Source: Rhodocyclaceae bacterium (GTDB taxonomy: Bacteria; Pseudomonadota; Gammaproteobacteria; Burkholderiales; Rhodocyclaceae). From it: a DNA stretch of 64,000 bases. Location of the stretch: NCBI GenBank assembly GCA_028714035.1, contig JAQTNA010000013.1, forward strand, positions 23,304 to 87,303, written 5' to 3'. This document shows positions 27,400 to 36,684 of this stretch, piece after piece; positions within the stretch are counted from its first letter, which is position 1, and each line of letters opens with the position of its first letter. The notes below the pieces were generated by a model, which saw only the letters and a list, made by a program, of their open reading frames with translations, was not told the DNA's origin and searched no databases. The translations under genes were made by a program, and so were the position numbers.

Positions 27400-28293
27400 A
27401 TGAAAAACCGGCTCCTTGATCCCCATGTGCTGCTGACCCTGGCCTCCCTGTTCTGGGCGGGGAACATGGTCATGGGGCGGGGTCTGCGCCACGATCTGCC
27501 GCCCGTCGGCCTGTCCTTCTGGCGCTGGGTGGTGGCCTTCCTCTGCGTCCTGCCTCTGGCTTGGCCGCACCTGCGGGCGGACGGGCCGAAACTGCGGGCG
27601 GCCTGGAAGGAAACCGTGTTTTTGGGGGTGTTCGGCGTGGGCACCTACAACATGTTTTCCTACATTGCCGTTCAATACACCACGGCGACGAGCGCCACCC
27701 TGCTGAATTCCTTCATACCCATGGTGACCATGGCCCTGGCGTTCCTGTTTCTGGGCAAGCGGCTTAGCCGTCCGGAGGGGCTGGGAGTCCTGGTTTCCAT
27801 GGCGGGAGTCCTGGTCCTCCTCGGTCAGGGCAGCCTGGAGGCGCTCCTGGTCTTGCGGGTGAATACCGGCGACTTGTGGATGCTCGCCGCGGTGCTGGTC
27901 TGGAGCGTCTATACCGTGGGACTGCAATGGCGGCCGAAGGGCGCGCATCCCATGACGCTGCTGGCGGCCTTCATCCTGGTCGGCCTGGCCGTGATGGCGC
28001 CCGCCTACGCCTGGGAGATGGCTGCCGGACGCCATATCGCCCTTCATCCGGCCTCCGTGGCGGGTATTCTGTATGCGGGCGTTTTCGCGGCCTTCCTCGG
28101 CTTCGTCTGCTTCAACGCCGGGGTGGCCCAGGTGGGTGCATCCCGAGCATCGCTGTTCATTCACCTGCAACCGGTGTTCGCCGCCATCCTGTCGGCACTC
28201 ATCCTGAATGAGGTGCCGAGCTGGTATCACTATGTCGGCGTCGTCTGCGTTTTCGGGGGCATCTTGCTGGCGATGCAGAAGCGCCCACCCTGA
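27400..28293 (+). CDS. EamA/DMT family transporter
   Basis: The 297-residue protein has ten predicted membrane helices in two homologous EamA halves. The first half has LFWAGNMVMGRGLR and YIAVQYTTATSATLLNSFIPMVT. The second has VWSVYTVGLQWRPKG and FNAGVAQVGASRASLFIHLQPVFAAIL. Members export metabolites or drugs from the cytoplasm, but the substrate cannot be told. No strong ribosome site precedes ATG 27400. It is the last gene before the S10 operon and has no clear functional link to its neighbours. Confidence 0.88.
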   Translation: MKNRLLDPHVLLTLASLFWAGNMVMGRGLRHDLPPVGLSFWRWVVAFLCVLPLAWPHLRADGPKLRAAWKETVFLGVFGVGTYNMFSYIAVQYTTATSATLLNSFIPMVTMALAFLFLGKRLSRPEGLGVLVSMAGVLVLLGQGSLEALLVLRVNTGDLWMLAAVLVWSVYTVGLQWRPKGAHPMTLLAAFILVGLAVMAPAYAWEMAAGRHIALHPASVAGILYAGVFAAFLGFVCFNAGVAQVGASRASLFIHLQPVFAAILSALILNEVPSWYHYVGVVCVFGGILLAMQKRPP

Positions 28294-28351
28294 GCCTCGC
28301 CGGCTCGATCCCGGCCACAATCTGTGGGTCAGGATATTTTTACTTGAGTCC

Positions 28352-28380
28352 TCGACTTCTCACTTGAACTTCTATAGAAT
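28352..28380 (+). promoter_or_regulatory. Candidate S10 operon promoter
   Basis: TCGACT at 28352-28357 and TAGAAT at 28375-28380 are 17 bp apart. The -10 is followed by GCCGCG, a GC-rich discriminator typical of ribosomal promoters under stringent control. The start point near 28387 leaves a leader of about 38 nt before rpsJ. Confidence 0.6.
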
Positions 28381-28424
28381 GCCGCGTTTCGCGCATTCTG
28401 CGTCCGTTCTTTAAGGTAAAGCTC

Positions 28425-28736
28425 ATGCAAAACCAGAAAATCCGCATCCGGCTGAAGGCTTTTGACTACCGTCTGATTGACCAGTCCGCTCAGGAAATCG
28501 TCGAGACGGCCAAGCGCACGGGCGCCGTGGTCCGTGGTCCGGTGCCCCTGCCGACGCGCATCGAGCGCTTCGACATCCTGCGTTCGCCGCACGTCAACAA
28601 GACCTCCCGCGACCAGTTCGAGATTCGCACGCACCTGCGTCTGATGGACATCATTGATCCGACGGACAAGACGGTAGACGCGCTGATGAAGCTGGATCTG
28701 CCGGCTGGCGTGGATGTGGAAATCAAGTTGCAGTAA
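28425..28736 (+). CDS. rpsJ: 30S ribosomal protein S10
   Basis: S10 (NusE) is a 30S head protein and also part of the transcription antitermination complex with NusB. The 103-residue sequence matches the family throughout, including [26 protein letters not shown] and [22 protein letters not shown]. It opens the S10 operon here. The usual upstream str genes (rpsL, rpsG, fusA, tuf) are absent; an EamA transporter precedes it instead. A 132-bp gap with heptamer element H4 separates it from rplC. Confidence 0.98.
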   Translation: MQNQKIRIRLKAFDYRLIDQSAQEIVETAKRTGAVVRGPVPLPTRIERFDILRSPHVNKTSRDQFEIRTHLRLMDIIDPTDKTVDALMKLDLPAGVDVEIKLQ

Positions 28737-28742
28737 TGAAGC

Positions 28743-28816
28743 AGTAGGTAGTAAGCAGTAAGCGGTCAGCGGTAAGCAGGTGTCGGAAATTTCGCTCACC
28801 GCTTACCGCTCACCGT
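28743..28816. repeat. Heptamer element H4 between rpsJ and rplC
   Basis: The left array has words GTAGGTA, GTAAGCA, GTAAGCG, GTCAGCG and GTAAGCA. The right array (28795-28815) is the inverted counterpart with GTGAGCG, GTAAGCG and GTGAGCG words. The core contains GGAAATTTCG. It can fold as a long hairpin inside the ribosomal protein message. Confidence 0.85.
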
Positions 28817-28868
28817 GTTATCAACCGCCGACCAATTGCAGTCGGCACCTCTTTCGAGGATATAAAAA

Positions 28869-29510
28869 ATGACTCTAGGCCTTGTTGGGCGCAAGGTCGG
28901 CATGACGCGCATCTTCACGGATGATGGCACCACCATCCCCGTGACCGTGCTCGATGTGTCGAACAACCGCGTGTCCCAGATCAAAACGCCTGAAACCGAC
29001 GGCTACGCCGCGGTCCAGGTGACATTTGGCCAGCGCCGTGCCAGCCGCGTGAACAAAGCGGCGGCAGGGCATCTGGCCAAGGCCGGCGTTGAAGCCGGCA
29101 CCGTGCAGAAGGAATTCCGCGTCGAACCCGATCAGCTCGCCGGCTTCAAGCCCGGCGACACGATCGCCGTGACGCTGTTCGCTGTCGGCCAAATGGTTGA
29201 CGTGAGCGGCACCTCCATCGGCAAGGGCTTCGCGGGCGCCATCAAGCGCTACAACTTCTCTTCCAACCGTGCGACCCACGGCAACTCGCTGTCCCATAAC
29301 TCTGCCGGTTCCATCGGCATGGCGCAGGATCCGGGTCGTGTGTTCCCGGGCAAGCGCATGGCCGGCCATCTGGGCGATGCCTCCTGCACGACCCAGAACC
29401 TGGAAGTGGTCCGTGTGGATGAGGCGCGCCAGCTGCTGCTGTTGAAGGGCGCCGTGCCGGGCAGCAAGGGTGGCGACGTGGTCGTTCATCCCGCAGTCAA
29501 GGCTAAGTGA
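28869..29510 (+). CDS. rplC: 50S ribosomal protein L3
   Basis: L3 binds near the 3' end of 23S rRNA and starts large-subunit assembly. The 213-residue protein has [67 protein letters not shown] split by normal loops. The glutamine in the AQDPGRVF loop is the site methylated by PrmB in E. coli. A TTTCGAGGA ribosome site precedes the ATG. It is the second gene of the S10 operon, unusually far (132 bp) from rpsJ. Confidence 0.98.
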   Translation: MTLGLVGRKVGMTRIFTDDGTTIPVTVLDVSNNRVSQIKTPETDGYAAVQVTFGQRRASRVNKAAAGHLAKAGVEAGTVQKEFRVEPDQLAGFKPGDTIAVTLFAVGQMVDVSGTSIGKGFAGAIKRYNFSSNRATHGNSLSHNSAGSIGMAQDPGRVFPGKRMAGHLGDASCTTQNLEVVRVDEARQLLLLKGAVPGSKGGDVVVHPAVKAK

Positions 29511-29518
29511 GGGGCGGC

Positions 29519-30139
29519 ATGGAACTCAAACTGATCAATGACGCAGGACAGGCAGCCGCAACGCTGTCCGCATCGGACGCCCTCTTCGGGCGTGATTTCA
29601 ACGAAGCCCTGGTGCACCAGGTCGTGGTGGCCTATCAGGCCAACGCCCGTCTCGGCAATCGCAAGCAGAAGGACCGCGAGGAAGTCCGGCACACCACCAA
29701 GAAGCCCTGGCGCCAGAAGGGTACCGGTCGTGCCCGTTCCGGTATGTCCTCCAGCCCGCTGTGGCGTGGAGGCGGTCGGACTTTCCCGAACAGCCCGGAC
29801 GAGAACTTCACCCAGAAGCTGAACCGCAAGATGTACCGTGCCGGCATGGCCGCCATCCTGTCCCAGCTGGTGCGGGAAGATCGCCTGTCCGTAATCGAGA
29901 ACTTCAGCGTCGAGGCGCCCAAGACCAAGCTGGTCGCCCAGAAGCTGAAGGGCATGGGCATGGGTTCGGTGCTGGTCATTACCGACGAGCTGGACGAGAA
30001 CACCTATCTCGCCTCCCGCAACCTGCCCAACGTCCTGGTTCTGCAAAGCAACGAAACCGATCCGCTGTCCCTGGTTCGTTTCGATGCCGTGCTGCTGACC
30101 AAGGGCGCGGTGGCCAAGATCGAGGAGATGCTGGCATGA
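29519..30139 (+). CDS. rplD: 50S ribosomal protein L4
   Basis: L4 lines the peptide exit tunnel, and in E. coli it also represses the S10 operon by acting on its leader. The 206-residue protein has the tunnel loop with [26 protein letters not shown] and the C-terminal Rossmann-like domain. ATG 29519 is preferred over the in-frame GTG 29507 because GAGGGG lies just before it. Whether autogenous control exists here is unknown; the leader before rpsJ looks too short for the E. coli structure. Confidence 0.97.
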   Translation: MELKLINDAGQAAATLSASDALFGRDFNEALVHQVVVAYQANARLGNRKQKDREEVRHTTKKPWRQKGTGRARSGMSSSPLWRGGGRTFPNSPDENFTQKLNRKMYRAGMAAILSQLVREDRLSVIENFSVEAPKTKLVAQKLKGMGMGSVLVITDELDENTYLASRNLPNVLVLQSNETDPLSLVRFDAVLLTKGAVAKIEEMLA

Positions 30140-30444
30140 GCGCATACAGCCAGGAACGTCTGCTGCAAGTCCTGCTTGCCCCGCAGATTTCTGAAAAGGC
30201 GACCTGGGTCGCCGACAAGAACGAGCAGGTGATCTTCAAGGTCGCCTCCGACGCCACCAAGCCCGAAGTGAAGGCCGCCGTCGAGCTGCTGTTCAAGGTG
30301 CAGGTGGATGGCGTGCAGATCGCCAACGTCAAGGGCAAAGAAAAGCGCTTCGGCCGCTTTTTCGGCCGCCGCAAGGACTGGAAGAAGGCCTTCGTCAGCC
30401 TGAAGCCGGGCCAGGAAATCAACTTCGCGGCCGGGGAACAATAA
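30136..30444 (+). CDS. rplW: 50S ribosomal protein L23
   Basis: L23 sits at the tunnel exit and is a docking site for trigger factor and SRP. The 102-residue protein has [38 protein letters not shown] and the [20 protein letters not shown] loop. ATG 30136 overlaps the rplD stop by 4 bases. The longer open frame upstream is a shadow of rplD. Only one base separates it from rplB. Confidence 0.97.
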   Translation: MSAYSQERLLQVLLAPQISEKATWVADKNEQVIFKVASDATKPEVKAAVELLFKVQVDGVQIANVKGKEKRFGRFFGRRKDWKKAFVSLKPGQEINFAAGEQ

Positions 30445-30445
30445 C

Positions 30446-31273
30446 ATGGCACTAGTCAAAGTCAAACCGACTTCTCCCGGCCGCCGTGCGGTCATCAAGG
30501 TGGTCAACCCGGACCTGCACAAGGGTCGCCCGGTTGATGCCCTGATCGAGAAGAAGACCAGCAAGGCCGGCCGTAACAACCACGGCCACATCACCACCCG
30601 TCACCAGGGCGGTGGCCACAAGCAGCACTACCGCGTCGTGGATTTCCGTCGCAACAAGGACGGCATCCCCGCCAAGGTCGAGCGCCTGGAATACGATCCG
30701 AACCGCACGGCCCATCTGGCGCTGTTGCTGTACGCGGACGGCGAGCGTCGCTACATCATCGCCCCCAAGGGTGTGTCCGCCGGTACGCAACTGATCAGCG
30801 GCTCCGAGGCCCCGATCAAGCCGGGCAATGCGCTGCCCCTACGCAACATCCCGGTGGGTACCACGATCCATTGCATCGAGATGATTCCCGGCAAGGGCGC
30901 CCAGATTGCCCGCGCCGCCGGCACCTCGGTCCAGCTTCTGGCCCGGGAAGGCACCTACGCGCAGCTGCGTCTGCGTTCCGGTGAAATCCGCCGCGTGCAT
31001 GTGGAATGCCGCGCCGTGATCGGTGAAGTCGGCAACGAGGAAAATTCCCTGCGCTCCATCGGCAAGGCCGGTGCCCAGCGTTGGCGCGGTATCCGTCCGA
31101 CGGTTCGTGGCGTGGTCATGAACCCCGTGGATCACCCGCACGGTGGTGGCGAAGGCAAGACCGCAGCCGGTCGCGATCCTTGCAGTCCGTGGGGTCAGCC
31201 CGCCAAGGGCTATCGTACGCGCCGCAACAAGCGCACCGACAACATGATCGTCAGCCGCCGCCACAAGCGCTAA
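30446..31273 (+). CDS. rplB: 50S ribosomal protein L2
   Basis: L2 is required for subunit association and lies close to the peptidyl transferase centre. The 275-residue protein has the N-terminal [38 protein letters not shown], and the highly conserved [13 protein letters not shown] loop with the key histidine. Length equals the family norm. It lies directly after rplW and 10 bases before rpsS. Confidence 0.98.
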   Translation: MALVKVKPTSPGRRAVIKVVNPDLHKGRPVDALIEKKTSKAGRNNHGHITTRHQGGGHKQHYRVVDFRRNKDGIPAKVERLEYDPNRTAHLALLLYADGERRYIIAPKGVSAGTQLISGSEAPIKPGNALPLRNIPVGTTIHCIEMIPGKGAQIARAAGTSVQLLAREGTYAQLRLRSGEIRRVHVECRAVIGEVGNEENSLRSIGKAGAQRWRGIRPTVRGVVMNPVDHPHGGGEGKTAAGRDPCSPWGQPAKGYRTRRNKRTDNMIVSRRHKR

Positions 31274-31283
31274 GGGGTAAAGA

Positions 31284-31559
31284 ATGGCACGTTCTATTAA
31301 AAAAGGCCCGTTCGTCGACCTGCACCTGCTGCACAAGGTGGATGCCGCACGCGCCACCAACGACAAGCGGCCGATCAAGACCTGGTCCCGTCGTTCCACG
31401 GTTCTGCCGGATTTCGTTGGCCTGACCATCGCGGTGCATAACGGCAAGCAGCACATCCCCGTCTATGTCTCCGAGAACATGGTCGGCCACAAGCTGGGTG
31501 AGTTTTCCCTGACCCGTACGTTCAAGGGTCACACCGGCGGCAAGAAGGCGAAGAGGTAA
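31284..31559 (+). CDS. rpsS: 30S ribosomal protein S19
   Basis: S19 is in the 30S head and forms a complex with S13. The 91-residue protein reads [19 protein letters not shown] and later [21 protein letters not shown] and [12 protein letters not shown], all family hallmarks. It is placed between rplB and rplV as in the standard S10 operon, with 10- and 9-base gaps and a GGGGTAAAG ribosome site. Confidence 0.98.
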   Translation: MARSIKKGPFVDLHLLHKVDAARATNDKRPIKTWSRRSTVLPDFVGLTIAVHNGKQHIPVYVSENMVGHKLGEFSLTRTFKGHTGGKKAKR

Positions 31560-31568
31560 GGAGCCCAC

Positions 31569-31898
31569 ATGGAAACCAAAGCAATTCTGAAGGGTGTGCG
31601 GCTGTCGGCTCAAAAGGGCCGTCTGGTCGCCGACCTGGTCCGGGGCAAGCCCGTGGATCAGGCGCTGAACATCCTCGCCTTCTGTCCGAAAAAGGGCGCC
31701 GGAATCATCAAGAAGGTTCTGGAATCGGCGATCGCCAATGCGGAACACAACGATGGCGCGGACATTGATACGCTCAAGGTCACGACCATCCACGTGGAGC
31801 AGGGGACCTCGCTCAAGCGCTTCACGGCGCGCGCCAAGGGCCGCGGCAACCGCATCCTCAAGCCGACCTGTCACGTGTTCGTGACTGTCGGCGATTAA
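31569..31898 (+). CDS. rplV: 50S ribosomal protein L22
   Basis: L22 reaches from the surface to the peptide tunnel, where its hairpin contributes to macrolide binding. The 109-residue protein has [20 protein letters not shown] and the tunnel hairpin [23 protein letters not shown]. Size and sequence are normal. It follows rpsS after 9 bases in the S10 operon. Confidence 0.98.
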   Translation: METKAILKGVRLSAQKGRLVADLVRGKPVDQALNILAFCPKKGAGIIKKVLESAIANAEHNDGADIDTLKVTTIHVEQGTSLKRFTARAKGRGNRILKPTCHVFVTVGD

Positions 31899-31907
31899 GG
31901 AGTCACA

Positions 31908-32759
31908 ATGGGTCAGAAAATCAATCCTACCGGATTCCGGTTGGCGGTCACTCGCAACTGGTCTTCCCGTTGGTACGCCAACAGCAAGAACTTTGCGGGT
32001 ATGCTGAACGAGGACATCAAGGTCCGGGAATATCTGAAGAAGAAGCTGGCGCACGCCTCCGTCGGTCGCGTCGTGATCGAGCGTCCGGCCAAGAACGCCC
32101 GCATCACGGTGTACAGCGCCCGCCCCGGCGTGGTGATCGGCAAGAAGGGCGAGGACATCGAGGTTCTCAAGGCCGAACTCCAGAAGATCATGGGCGTGCA
32201 GGTGCATGTCAATATCGAGGAAATCAGGAAGCCCGAGATTGACGCGCAACTGATCGCCGATTCCATTGCTCAGCAGCTGGAAAAGCGCATCATGTTCCGC
32301 CGCGCCATGAAGCGCGCCATGCAGAACGCCATGCGTCTGGGTGCCCAGGGCATCAAGATCATGAGCGCGGGTCGTCTGAACGGCATCGAAATTGCTCGTA
32401 CCGAGTGGTACCGCGAAGGCCGCGTGCCTCTGCATACCCTGCGTGCCGACATTGACTACGGTACCTCCGAAGCCAAGACCACTTATGGTGTGATCGGTAT
32501 CAAGGTCTGGGTGTTCAAGGGTGAGATGCTGGGCAAGGGCCAGCAGCCCGCGGCCGCCCCCGAGGCCCCCGATGATCGCCGTGGCCGTCGTGGTCCCGGT
32601 GGCGCCCGTCCCGAAGGTGAGCGTCCCGCCGGTCCCCGCCGCGGTGCTCGTCCCGATTCCAGGCCGAATCCCGGCGCCCCCAAGAGCGACGATTCGGTGA
32701 AACGCGTGAGAAAGTCAGGAGCCAGCGATGCTGCAGCCGTCGAGAAGAAAGTATCGTAA
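31908..32759 (+). CDS. rpsC: 30S ribosomal protein S3 with long basic tail
   Basis: S3 lines the mRNA entry channel. The first 210 residues are standard: [20 protein letters not shown], the KH domain with [17 protein letters not shown], and [14 protein letters not shown] [17 protein letters not shown]. The protein has 283 residues against 233 in E. coli. The extra part is a proline-, arginine- and glycine-rich tail (for example [20 protein letters not shown]). Such tails are common in betaproteobacterial S3. The tail codons overlap the start of rplP by 32 bases. Confidence 0.97.
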   Translation: MGQKINPTGFRLAVTRNWSSRWYANSKNFAGMLNEDIKVREYLKKKLAHASVGRVVIERPAKNARITVYSARPGVVIGKKGEDIEVLKAELQKIMGVQVHVNIEEIRKPEIDAQLIADSIAQQLEKRIMFRRAMKRAMQNAMRLGAQGIKIMSAGRLNGIEIARTEWYREGRVPLHTLRADIDYGTSEAKTTYGVIGIKVWVFKGEMLGKGQQPAAAPEAPDDRRGRRGPGGARPEGERPAGPRRGARPDSRPNPGAPKSDDSVKRVRKSGASDAAAVEKKVS

Positions 32760-33144
32760 GGAACAGAAGGGCCGCAACACTGGTATCGCCACGCGCGGTA
32801 CCAAGGTCAGCTTCGGTGATTTCGGTCTCAAGGCAGTCGGCCGCGGCCGACTGACGGCTCGCCAGATTGAGGCGGCCCGTCGTGCCATGACCCGTCACAT
32901 CAAGCGCGGCGGACGCATCTGGATCCGGATTTTCCCGGACAAGCCGATTTCCAAGAAGCCGGCCGAGGTGCGTATGGGTAACGGCAAGGGCAGCCCGGAA
33001 TACTGGGTGGCCGAGATTCAGCCGGGTAAGGTTCTGTATGAAATGGACGGCGTCGACGAAACGTTGGCTCGGGAAGCTTTCCGCCTCGCTGCGGCCAAGC
33101 TGCCTATCGAGACGACCTTCGTCGTGCGCCAGGTGGGGCAATGA
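32728..33144 (+). CDS. rplP: 50S ribosomal protein L16
   Basis: L16 helps position tRNA in the A site. The 138-residue protein begins [17 protein letters not shown] and contains [25 protein letters not shown] and [19 protein letters not shown]. The start lies inside the rpsC tail, a 32-base overlap in another frame, longer than the usual 4-base stop-start overlaps in this operon. The next gene rpmC follows after 2 bases. Confidence 0.98.
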   Translation: MLQPSRRKYRKEQKGRNTGIATRGTKVSFGDFGLKAVGRGRLTARQIEAARRAMTRHIKRGGRIWIRIFPDKPISKKPAEVRMGNGKGSPEYWVAEIQPGKVLYEMDGVDETLAREAFRLAAAKLPIETTFVVRQVGQ

Positions 33145-33146
33145 TC

Positions 33147-33341
33147 ATGAAGGCAAGCGAACTCAGAGCGAAGGATACGGCCGAGCTCAATAACGAGCTG
33201 ATAGAGTTGCTCAAGGCGCAATTCAGCCTGCGTATGCAGCTGGCGACCCAGCAGCTCTCCAATACCAGCCAGTTGGGCAAGGTGCGCAAGGATATTGCGC
33301 GCGTTCGTACCATCCTGGGGCAGAAGGCGGTGGCGAAATGA
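33147..33341 (+). CDS. rpmC: 50S ribosomal protein L29
   Basis: L29 is a small helical protein near the tunnel exit. From ATG 33147 it has 64 residues ([18 protein letters not shown]), including [17 protein letters not shown] and [13 protein letters not shown]. The in-frame ATG 33141 is only 2 bases from the AGGTGGGG ribosome site, while 33147 has 8 bases of spacing, so the later start is preferred. It overlaps rpsQ by 4 bases. Confidence 0.95.
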   Translation: MKASELRAKDTAELNNELIELLKAQFSLRMQLATQQLSNTSQLGKVRKDIARVRTILGQKAVAK

Positions 33342-33607
33342 CTGAAACGACCCAGAAAGTGCGGCGCACCCTCAGCGGGCGCGTAGTCAGCGACAAGATG
33401 GACAAGACGGTAACCGTCCTGGTCGAGCGCAAGGTCAAGCACCCTGTGATCGGCAAGGTGATGGTGCGCTCCAAGAAGTATCACGCGCACGTCGAGGGTG
33501 TCGAGGTGGCGGAGGGGGACGCAGTGGTCATCGAGGAATGCGCTCCCATCTCCAAGACCAAGGCCTGGCGCGTGACCCGCGTCACCGAAAAGGCCCGCGC
33601 TGTCTGA
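33338..33607 (+). CDS. rpsQ: 30S ribosomal protein S17
   Basis: S17 binds 16S rRNA early in 30S assembly. The 89-residue protein has [39 protein letters not shown] and the [15 protein letters not shown] strand. It is the last gene of the S10 operon. A promoter region of 172 bp follows before rplN. Confidence 0.98.
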   Translation: MTETTQKVRRTLSGRVVSDKMDKTVTVLVERKVKHPVIGKVMVRSKKYHAHVEGVEVAEGDAVVIEECAPISKTKAWRVTRVTEKARAV

Positions 33608-33626
33608 TCGCGATTAATGCAGAATA

Positions 33627-33658
33627 GGCTTTACACTCCGGTGTAAAGCCACTATAAT
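33627..33658 (+). promoter_or_regulatory. spc operon promoter within an inverted repeat
   Basis: TTTACA at 33630-33635 and TATAAT at 33653-33658 are 17 bp apart, a near-consensus sigma-70 promoter, followed by CCGCGC. The -35 lies in a perfect inverted repeat, GGCTTTACAC and GTGTAAAGCC (33627-33636 and 33641-33650) around TCCG. On the incoming S10 transcript the same repeat would form a 10-bp hairpin. Confidence 0.8.
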
Positions 33659-33673
33659 CCGCGCTCTTTACCC

Positions 33674-33707
33674 ACACCGGCTGGTGTTGCAACGCACCAG
33701 CCGGTGT
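33674..33707 (+). promoter_or_regulatory. Leader hairpin of the spc operon
   Basis: ACACCGGCTGGTG (33674-33686) and CACCAGCCGGTGT (33695-33707) pair perfectly over 13 bp around an 8-base loop. It lies about 10 nt after the predicted start point and 72 bp before rplN, followed by CTCTT rather than a long U tract. It may be a regulatory or stabilising structure. Confidence 0.6.
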
Positions 33708-33779
33708 CTCTTACCCAGAAACGGGTTCCAAAACTGACCGTGTGCATCACATGGTTCAAGTTGGAGTGAGGAATTAAAA

Positions 33780-34148
33780 ATGATTCAAATGCAGACGGTT
33801 CTCAACGTCGCGGATAACACTGGCGCGCGCTCGATCATGTGCATCAAGGTGCTCGGTGGTTCGAAGCGTCGTTACGCCGGTATTGGCGACGTTATCAAGG
33901 TGAGTATCAAGGATGCGGCGCCCCGTGGCCGGGTCAAGAAGGGCGATGTGTACAACGCCGTGGTGGTTCGCACCGCCAAGGGTGTGCGCCGTCCGGATGG
34001 CTCCCTCATCAAGTTCGACGGCAATGCCGCGGTGCTGCTGAACAACAAGCTGGAGCCTCTGGGCACTCGTATCTTCGGACCGGTCACGCGGGAATTGCGT
34101 ACCGAGAAGTTCATGAAGATCGTGTCCCTGGCACCGGAAGTTCTCTGA
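33780..34148 (+). CDS. rplN: 50S ribosomal protein L14
   Basis: L14 lies at the subunit interface. The 122-residue protein has [51 protein letters not shown] and [24 protein letters not shown], all standard. It is the first gene of the spc operon here and follows its own strong promoter and leader hairpin. Confidence 0.98.
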   Translation: MIQMQTVLNVADNTGARSIMCIKVLGGSKRRYAGIGDVIKVSIKDAAPRGRVKKGDVYNAVVVRTAKGVRRPDGSLIKFDGNAAVLLNNKLEPLGTRIFGPVTRELRTEKFMKIVSLAPEVL

Positions 34149-34157
34149 GGATAGGCG

Positions 34158-34472
34158 ATGAACAAGATCCGTAAGGGTGACAAGGTTATTGTCATCACCG
34201 GCAAGGACAAGGGCAAGACCGGTACCGTCCTGAAGACCGACGGCGACCGGGCGCTGGTGGAAGGCGTGAACAAGGTCAAGAAGCACGTCAAGCCGAACCC
34301 CATGAAGAACCAGCCCGGCGGCATTCTCGAGAAGGAACTCTCGATTCATCTGTCGAACGTGGCGTTGGTCAATCCCGCGACCCAGAAGGCGGACCGAGTC
34401 GGATTCAAGACTCTCGAAGACGGCCGCAAGGTGCGCGTGTTCAGGTCCAATGGCGAAACCGTGGAAGCGTAA
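34158..34472 (+). CDS. rplX: 50S ribosomal protein L24
   Basis: L24 starts 50S assembly at the 5' end of 23S rRNA. The 104-residue protein begins [20 protein letters not shown], the KOW motif, and continues [21 protein letters not shown] and [18 protein letters not shown]. It lies 9 bases after rplN with GAGGATAGG upstream. Confidence 0.98.
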   Translation: MNKIRKGDKVIVITGKDKGKTGTVLKTDGDRALVEGVNKVKKHVKPNPMKNQPGGILEKELSIHLSNVALVNPATQKADRVGFKTLEDGRKVRVFRSNGETVEA

Positions 34473-34481
34473 GGAATAGAC

Positions 34482-35021
34482 ATGGCACGCTTGCAGGAAT
34501 ATTACAAAGAGACCGTGGCGCCGGAGCTGGGAACTAAGTTCGGCTACAAGTCGGTCATGGAAATCCCGCGCATCACCAAGATCACCCTGAATATGGGTGT
34601 GGGTGAGGCGGTCGGTGACAAGAAGATTCTGGATAACGCCGTCGGCGACATGACCAAGATTGCCGGTCAGAAGCCGGTCGTGACCAAGGCCAAGAAGTCC
34701 ATCGCGGGTTTCAAGATTCGCGACGGCTATCCGATTGGCTGCATGGTGACGCTGCGCGGCAACCGGATGTATGAGTTCCTGGATCGCCTGGTGACCATCG
34801 CCATGCCGCGTATCCGTGACTTCCGGGGTATTTCCCCCAAGGGCTTTGACGGCCGGGGTAACTACAATCTGGGCGTCAAGGAGCAGATCATCTTCTCGGA
34901 AATCGAGTACGACAAGATTGACGCGCTCCGGGGCATGAACATCAGCATCACCACGACTGCGAAGACCGACGAAGAGGCCAAGGCCCTTCTCGTGGCTTTC
35001 AAGTTCCCTTTCAAGAACTGA
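34482..35021 (+). CDS. rplE: 50S ribosomal protein L5
   Basis: L5 belongs to the central protuberance and binds 5S rRNA. The 179-residue protein has [57 protein letters not shown] and [22 protein letters not shown]. Length matches E. coli L5. It follows rplX by 9 bases. Confidence 0.98.
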   Translation: MARLQEYYKETVAPELGTKFGYKSVMEIPRITKITLNMGVGEAVGDKKILDNAVGDMTKIAGQKPVVTKAKKSIAGFKIRDGYPIGCMVTLRGNRMYEFLDRLVTIAMPRIRDFRGISPKGFDGRGNYNLGVKEQIIFSEIEYDKIDALRGMNISITTTAKTDEEAKALLVAFKFPFKN

Positions 35022-35028
35022 GGGTAAT

Positions 35029-35334
35029 ATGGCGAAGACCTCACTGATCAACCGCGAAGAGAAGCGCGCGAAGATGGTGGCGAAGTATGCCGCCAAGCGT
35101 GCCGATCTGATTGCGCAGATCAACAACACCAAGCTCTCGGATGAGGAGCGCATGGCAGCGCGTATCAAGATGCAGCAACTGCCGCGTGACGCCAGTCCTG
35201 TGCGTCAGCGCAATCGTTGCACCCTGACCGGACGTCCTCGCGGCGTCTTCCGGAAGTTCGGCCTGGCCCGCGGCAAGCTGCGGGAAGTGGCCATGCGCGG
35301 CGAAGTGCCGGGCATGACCAAGGCTAGCTGGTAA
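35029..35334 (+). CDS. rpsN: 30S ribosomal protein S14 (zinc-free form)
   Basis: S14 is a late-binding 30S head protein. This is the 101-residue C-minus form without the zinc CxxC pairs, as in E. coli: [39 protein letters not shown] and [20 protein letters not shown]. The zinc-free form contrasts with the cysteine-bearing S4 and L36 in the same window. It is 7 bases after rplE. Confidence 0.98.
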   Translation: MAKTSLINREEKRAKMVAKYAAKRADLIAQINNTKLSDEERMAARIKMQQLPRDASPVRQRNRCTLTGRPRGVFRKFGLARGKLREVAMRGEVPGMTKASW

Positions 35335-35347
35335 GAGGAGATCCAAT

Positions 35348-35743
35348 ATGAGTATGAGTGATCCGGTCGCCGACATGCTGACGCGTATCCGTAACGCGCA
35401 GATGTCCGAGAAGGCCTCCGTCTCCATGCCGTCCTCGAAGCTCAAGGTGTCTATCGCCAAGGTGCTGAAGGACGAGGGGTACATCGAAGAATTCGCGGTC
35501 AGGGAAAATTCCGGCAAGCCGGAGCTCGATATCGCGCTCAAGTACTACGCCGGCCAGCCGGTGATCGAGCGTCTCGAGCGTGTCAGCCGTCCCGGCCTGC
35601 GTATTTACAAGGGTTCGAATGATCTGCCCCGCGTCATGAATGGCCTGGGCATCGCCATCGTGTCCACCCCCAGGGGTGTGATGACCGACCGCAAGGCACG
35701 CGCTACCAATGTCGGTGGTGAAGTGCTGTGTCTGGTGGCGTAA
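35348..35743 (+). CDS. rpsH: 30S ribosomal protein S8
   Basis: S8 binds the central domain of 16S rRNA and in E. coli represses the spc operon at rplE mRNA. The 131-residue protein has [49 protein letters not shown] and [19 protein letters not shown] 35348 has GAGGAG 8 bases before it; ATG 35354 is an alternative. A 29-bp gap follows before rplF. Confidence 0.97.
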   Translation: MSMSDPVADMLTRIRNAQMSEKASVSMPSSKLKVSIAKVLKDEGYIEEFAVRENSGKPELDIALKYYAGQPVIERLERVSRPGLRIYKGSNDLPRVMNGLGIAIVSTPRGVMTDRKARATNVGGEVLCLVA

Positions 35744-35772
35744 TCGGCGCTTGAGCAGAGAAGGAATAAGAC

Positions 35773-36306
35773 ATGTCCCGTATTGCTAAATATCCGGTGC
35801 TCGTGCCGGCCGGGGTGGAAGTTGCCCTGGCTGCCAACGAGATCACGGTAAAGGGGCCCCTGGGTACGCTCAGGCAGGCTCTGACCGCCGCCGTCGCCAT
35901 CGAGCGCAACGGCAACGAGCTGCAATGCCGTGCGGTGGAAGGTGTGGAGAACTCCGATGCGATGTCCGGCACGGTGCGCGCCCTGGTGGCGAACATGGTG
36001 CAGGGCGTGAGCCAGGGGTATGCGAAGAAGCTGACCCTGGTTGGCGTGGGTTACCGCGCGCAGGCCCAGGGCGACAAGCTGAATCTGTCGCTGGGCTTCT
36101 CCCATCCCGTGGTGCATCAGATGCCTGTCGGCGTCACGGCGGAAACGCCGACGCAGACGGAAATTTTGATCAAGGGTGCCGACAAGCAGAAGGTCGGCCA
36201 GGTGGCGGCTGAAGTCCGTGCGTATCGTCCTCCCGAGCCTTACAAGGGCAAGGGTGTGCGTTACGCCGACGAGAAGATCGTCATCAAGGAAACCAAGAAG
36301 AAGTAA
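35773..36306 (+). CDS. rplF: 50S ribosomal protein L6
   Basis: L6 lies near the sarcin-ricin loop and the factor-binding site. The 177-residue protein has two homologous halves: [19 protein letters not shown] with [10 protein letters not shown], and [22 protein letters not shown] split by normal loops. It ends with [20 protein letters not shown]. Size and order are standard for the spc operon. Confidence 0.98.
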   Translation: MSRIAKYPVLVPAGVEVALAANEITVKGPLGTLRQALTAAVAIERNGNELQCRAVEGVENSDAMSGTVRALVANMVQGVSQGYAKKLTLVGVGYRAQAQGDKLNLSLGFSHPVVHQMPVGVTAETPTQTEILIKGADKQKVGQVAAEVRAYRPPEPYKGKGVRYADEKIVIKETKKK

Positions 36307-36319
36307 AGGCGGCTGAAAA

Positions 36320-36673
36320 ATGGACAAGAAGCAAGCGCGTCTGCGCCGGGCACGTAAAACCCGTGCCAAAATTGCTGAGCTCAAGGCGGTGCGCCTCGCG
36401 GTGTATCGCTCCAACCTCCACATCTACGCCCAGATCATTTCCGACTGCGGCTCCAAGGTGCTGGCCTCGGCCTCCACTCTGGAAGCGGATGTGCGTAAGG
36501 ACGTGCCGCAAGGCGGCAACGTCGCCGCCGCCACCGTGGTCGGCAAGCTGATCGCCGAGCGCGCCAAGGCTGCCGGCATCGAGACCGTGGCTTTCGACCG
36601 CTCCGGGTTCCACTACCATGGCCGTGTCAAGGCCCTGGCGGAGGCCGCCCGCGAAGGCGGTCTCAAGTTCTAA
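36320..36673 (+). CDS. rplR: 50S ribosomal protein L18
   Basis: L18 carries 5S rRNA into the ribosome with L5 and L25. The 117-residue protein has [36 protein letters not shown] and [20 protein letters not shown]. It follows rplF by 13 bases. Confidence 0.98.
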   Translation: MDKKQARLRRARKTRAKIAELKAVRLAVYRSNLHIYAQIISDCGSKVLASASTLEADVRKDVPQGGNVAAATVVGKLIAERAKAAGIETVAFDRSGFHYHGRVKALAEAAREGGLKF

Positions 36674-36684
36674 GCGAGGACAGC

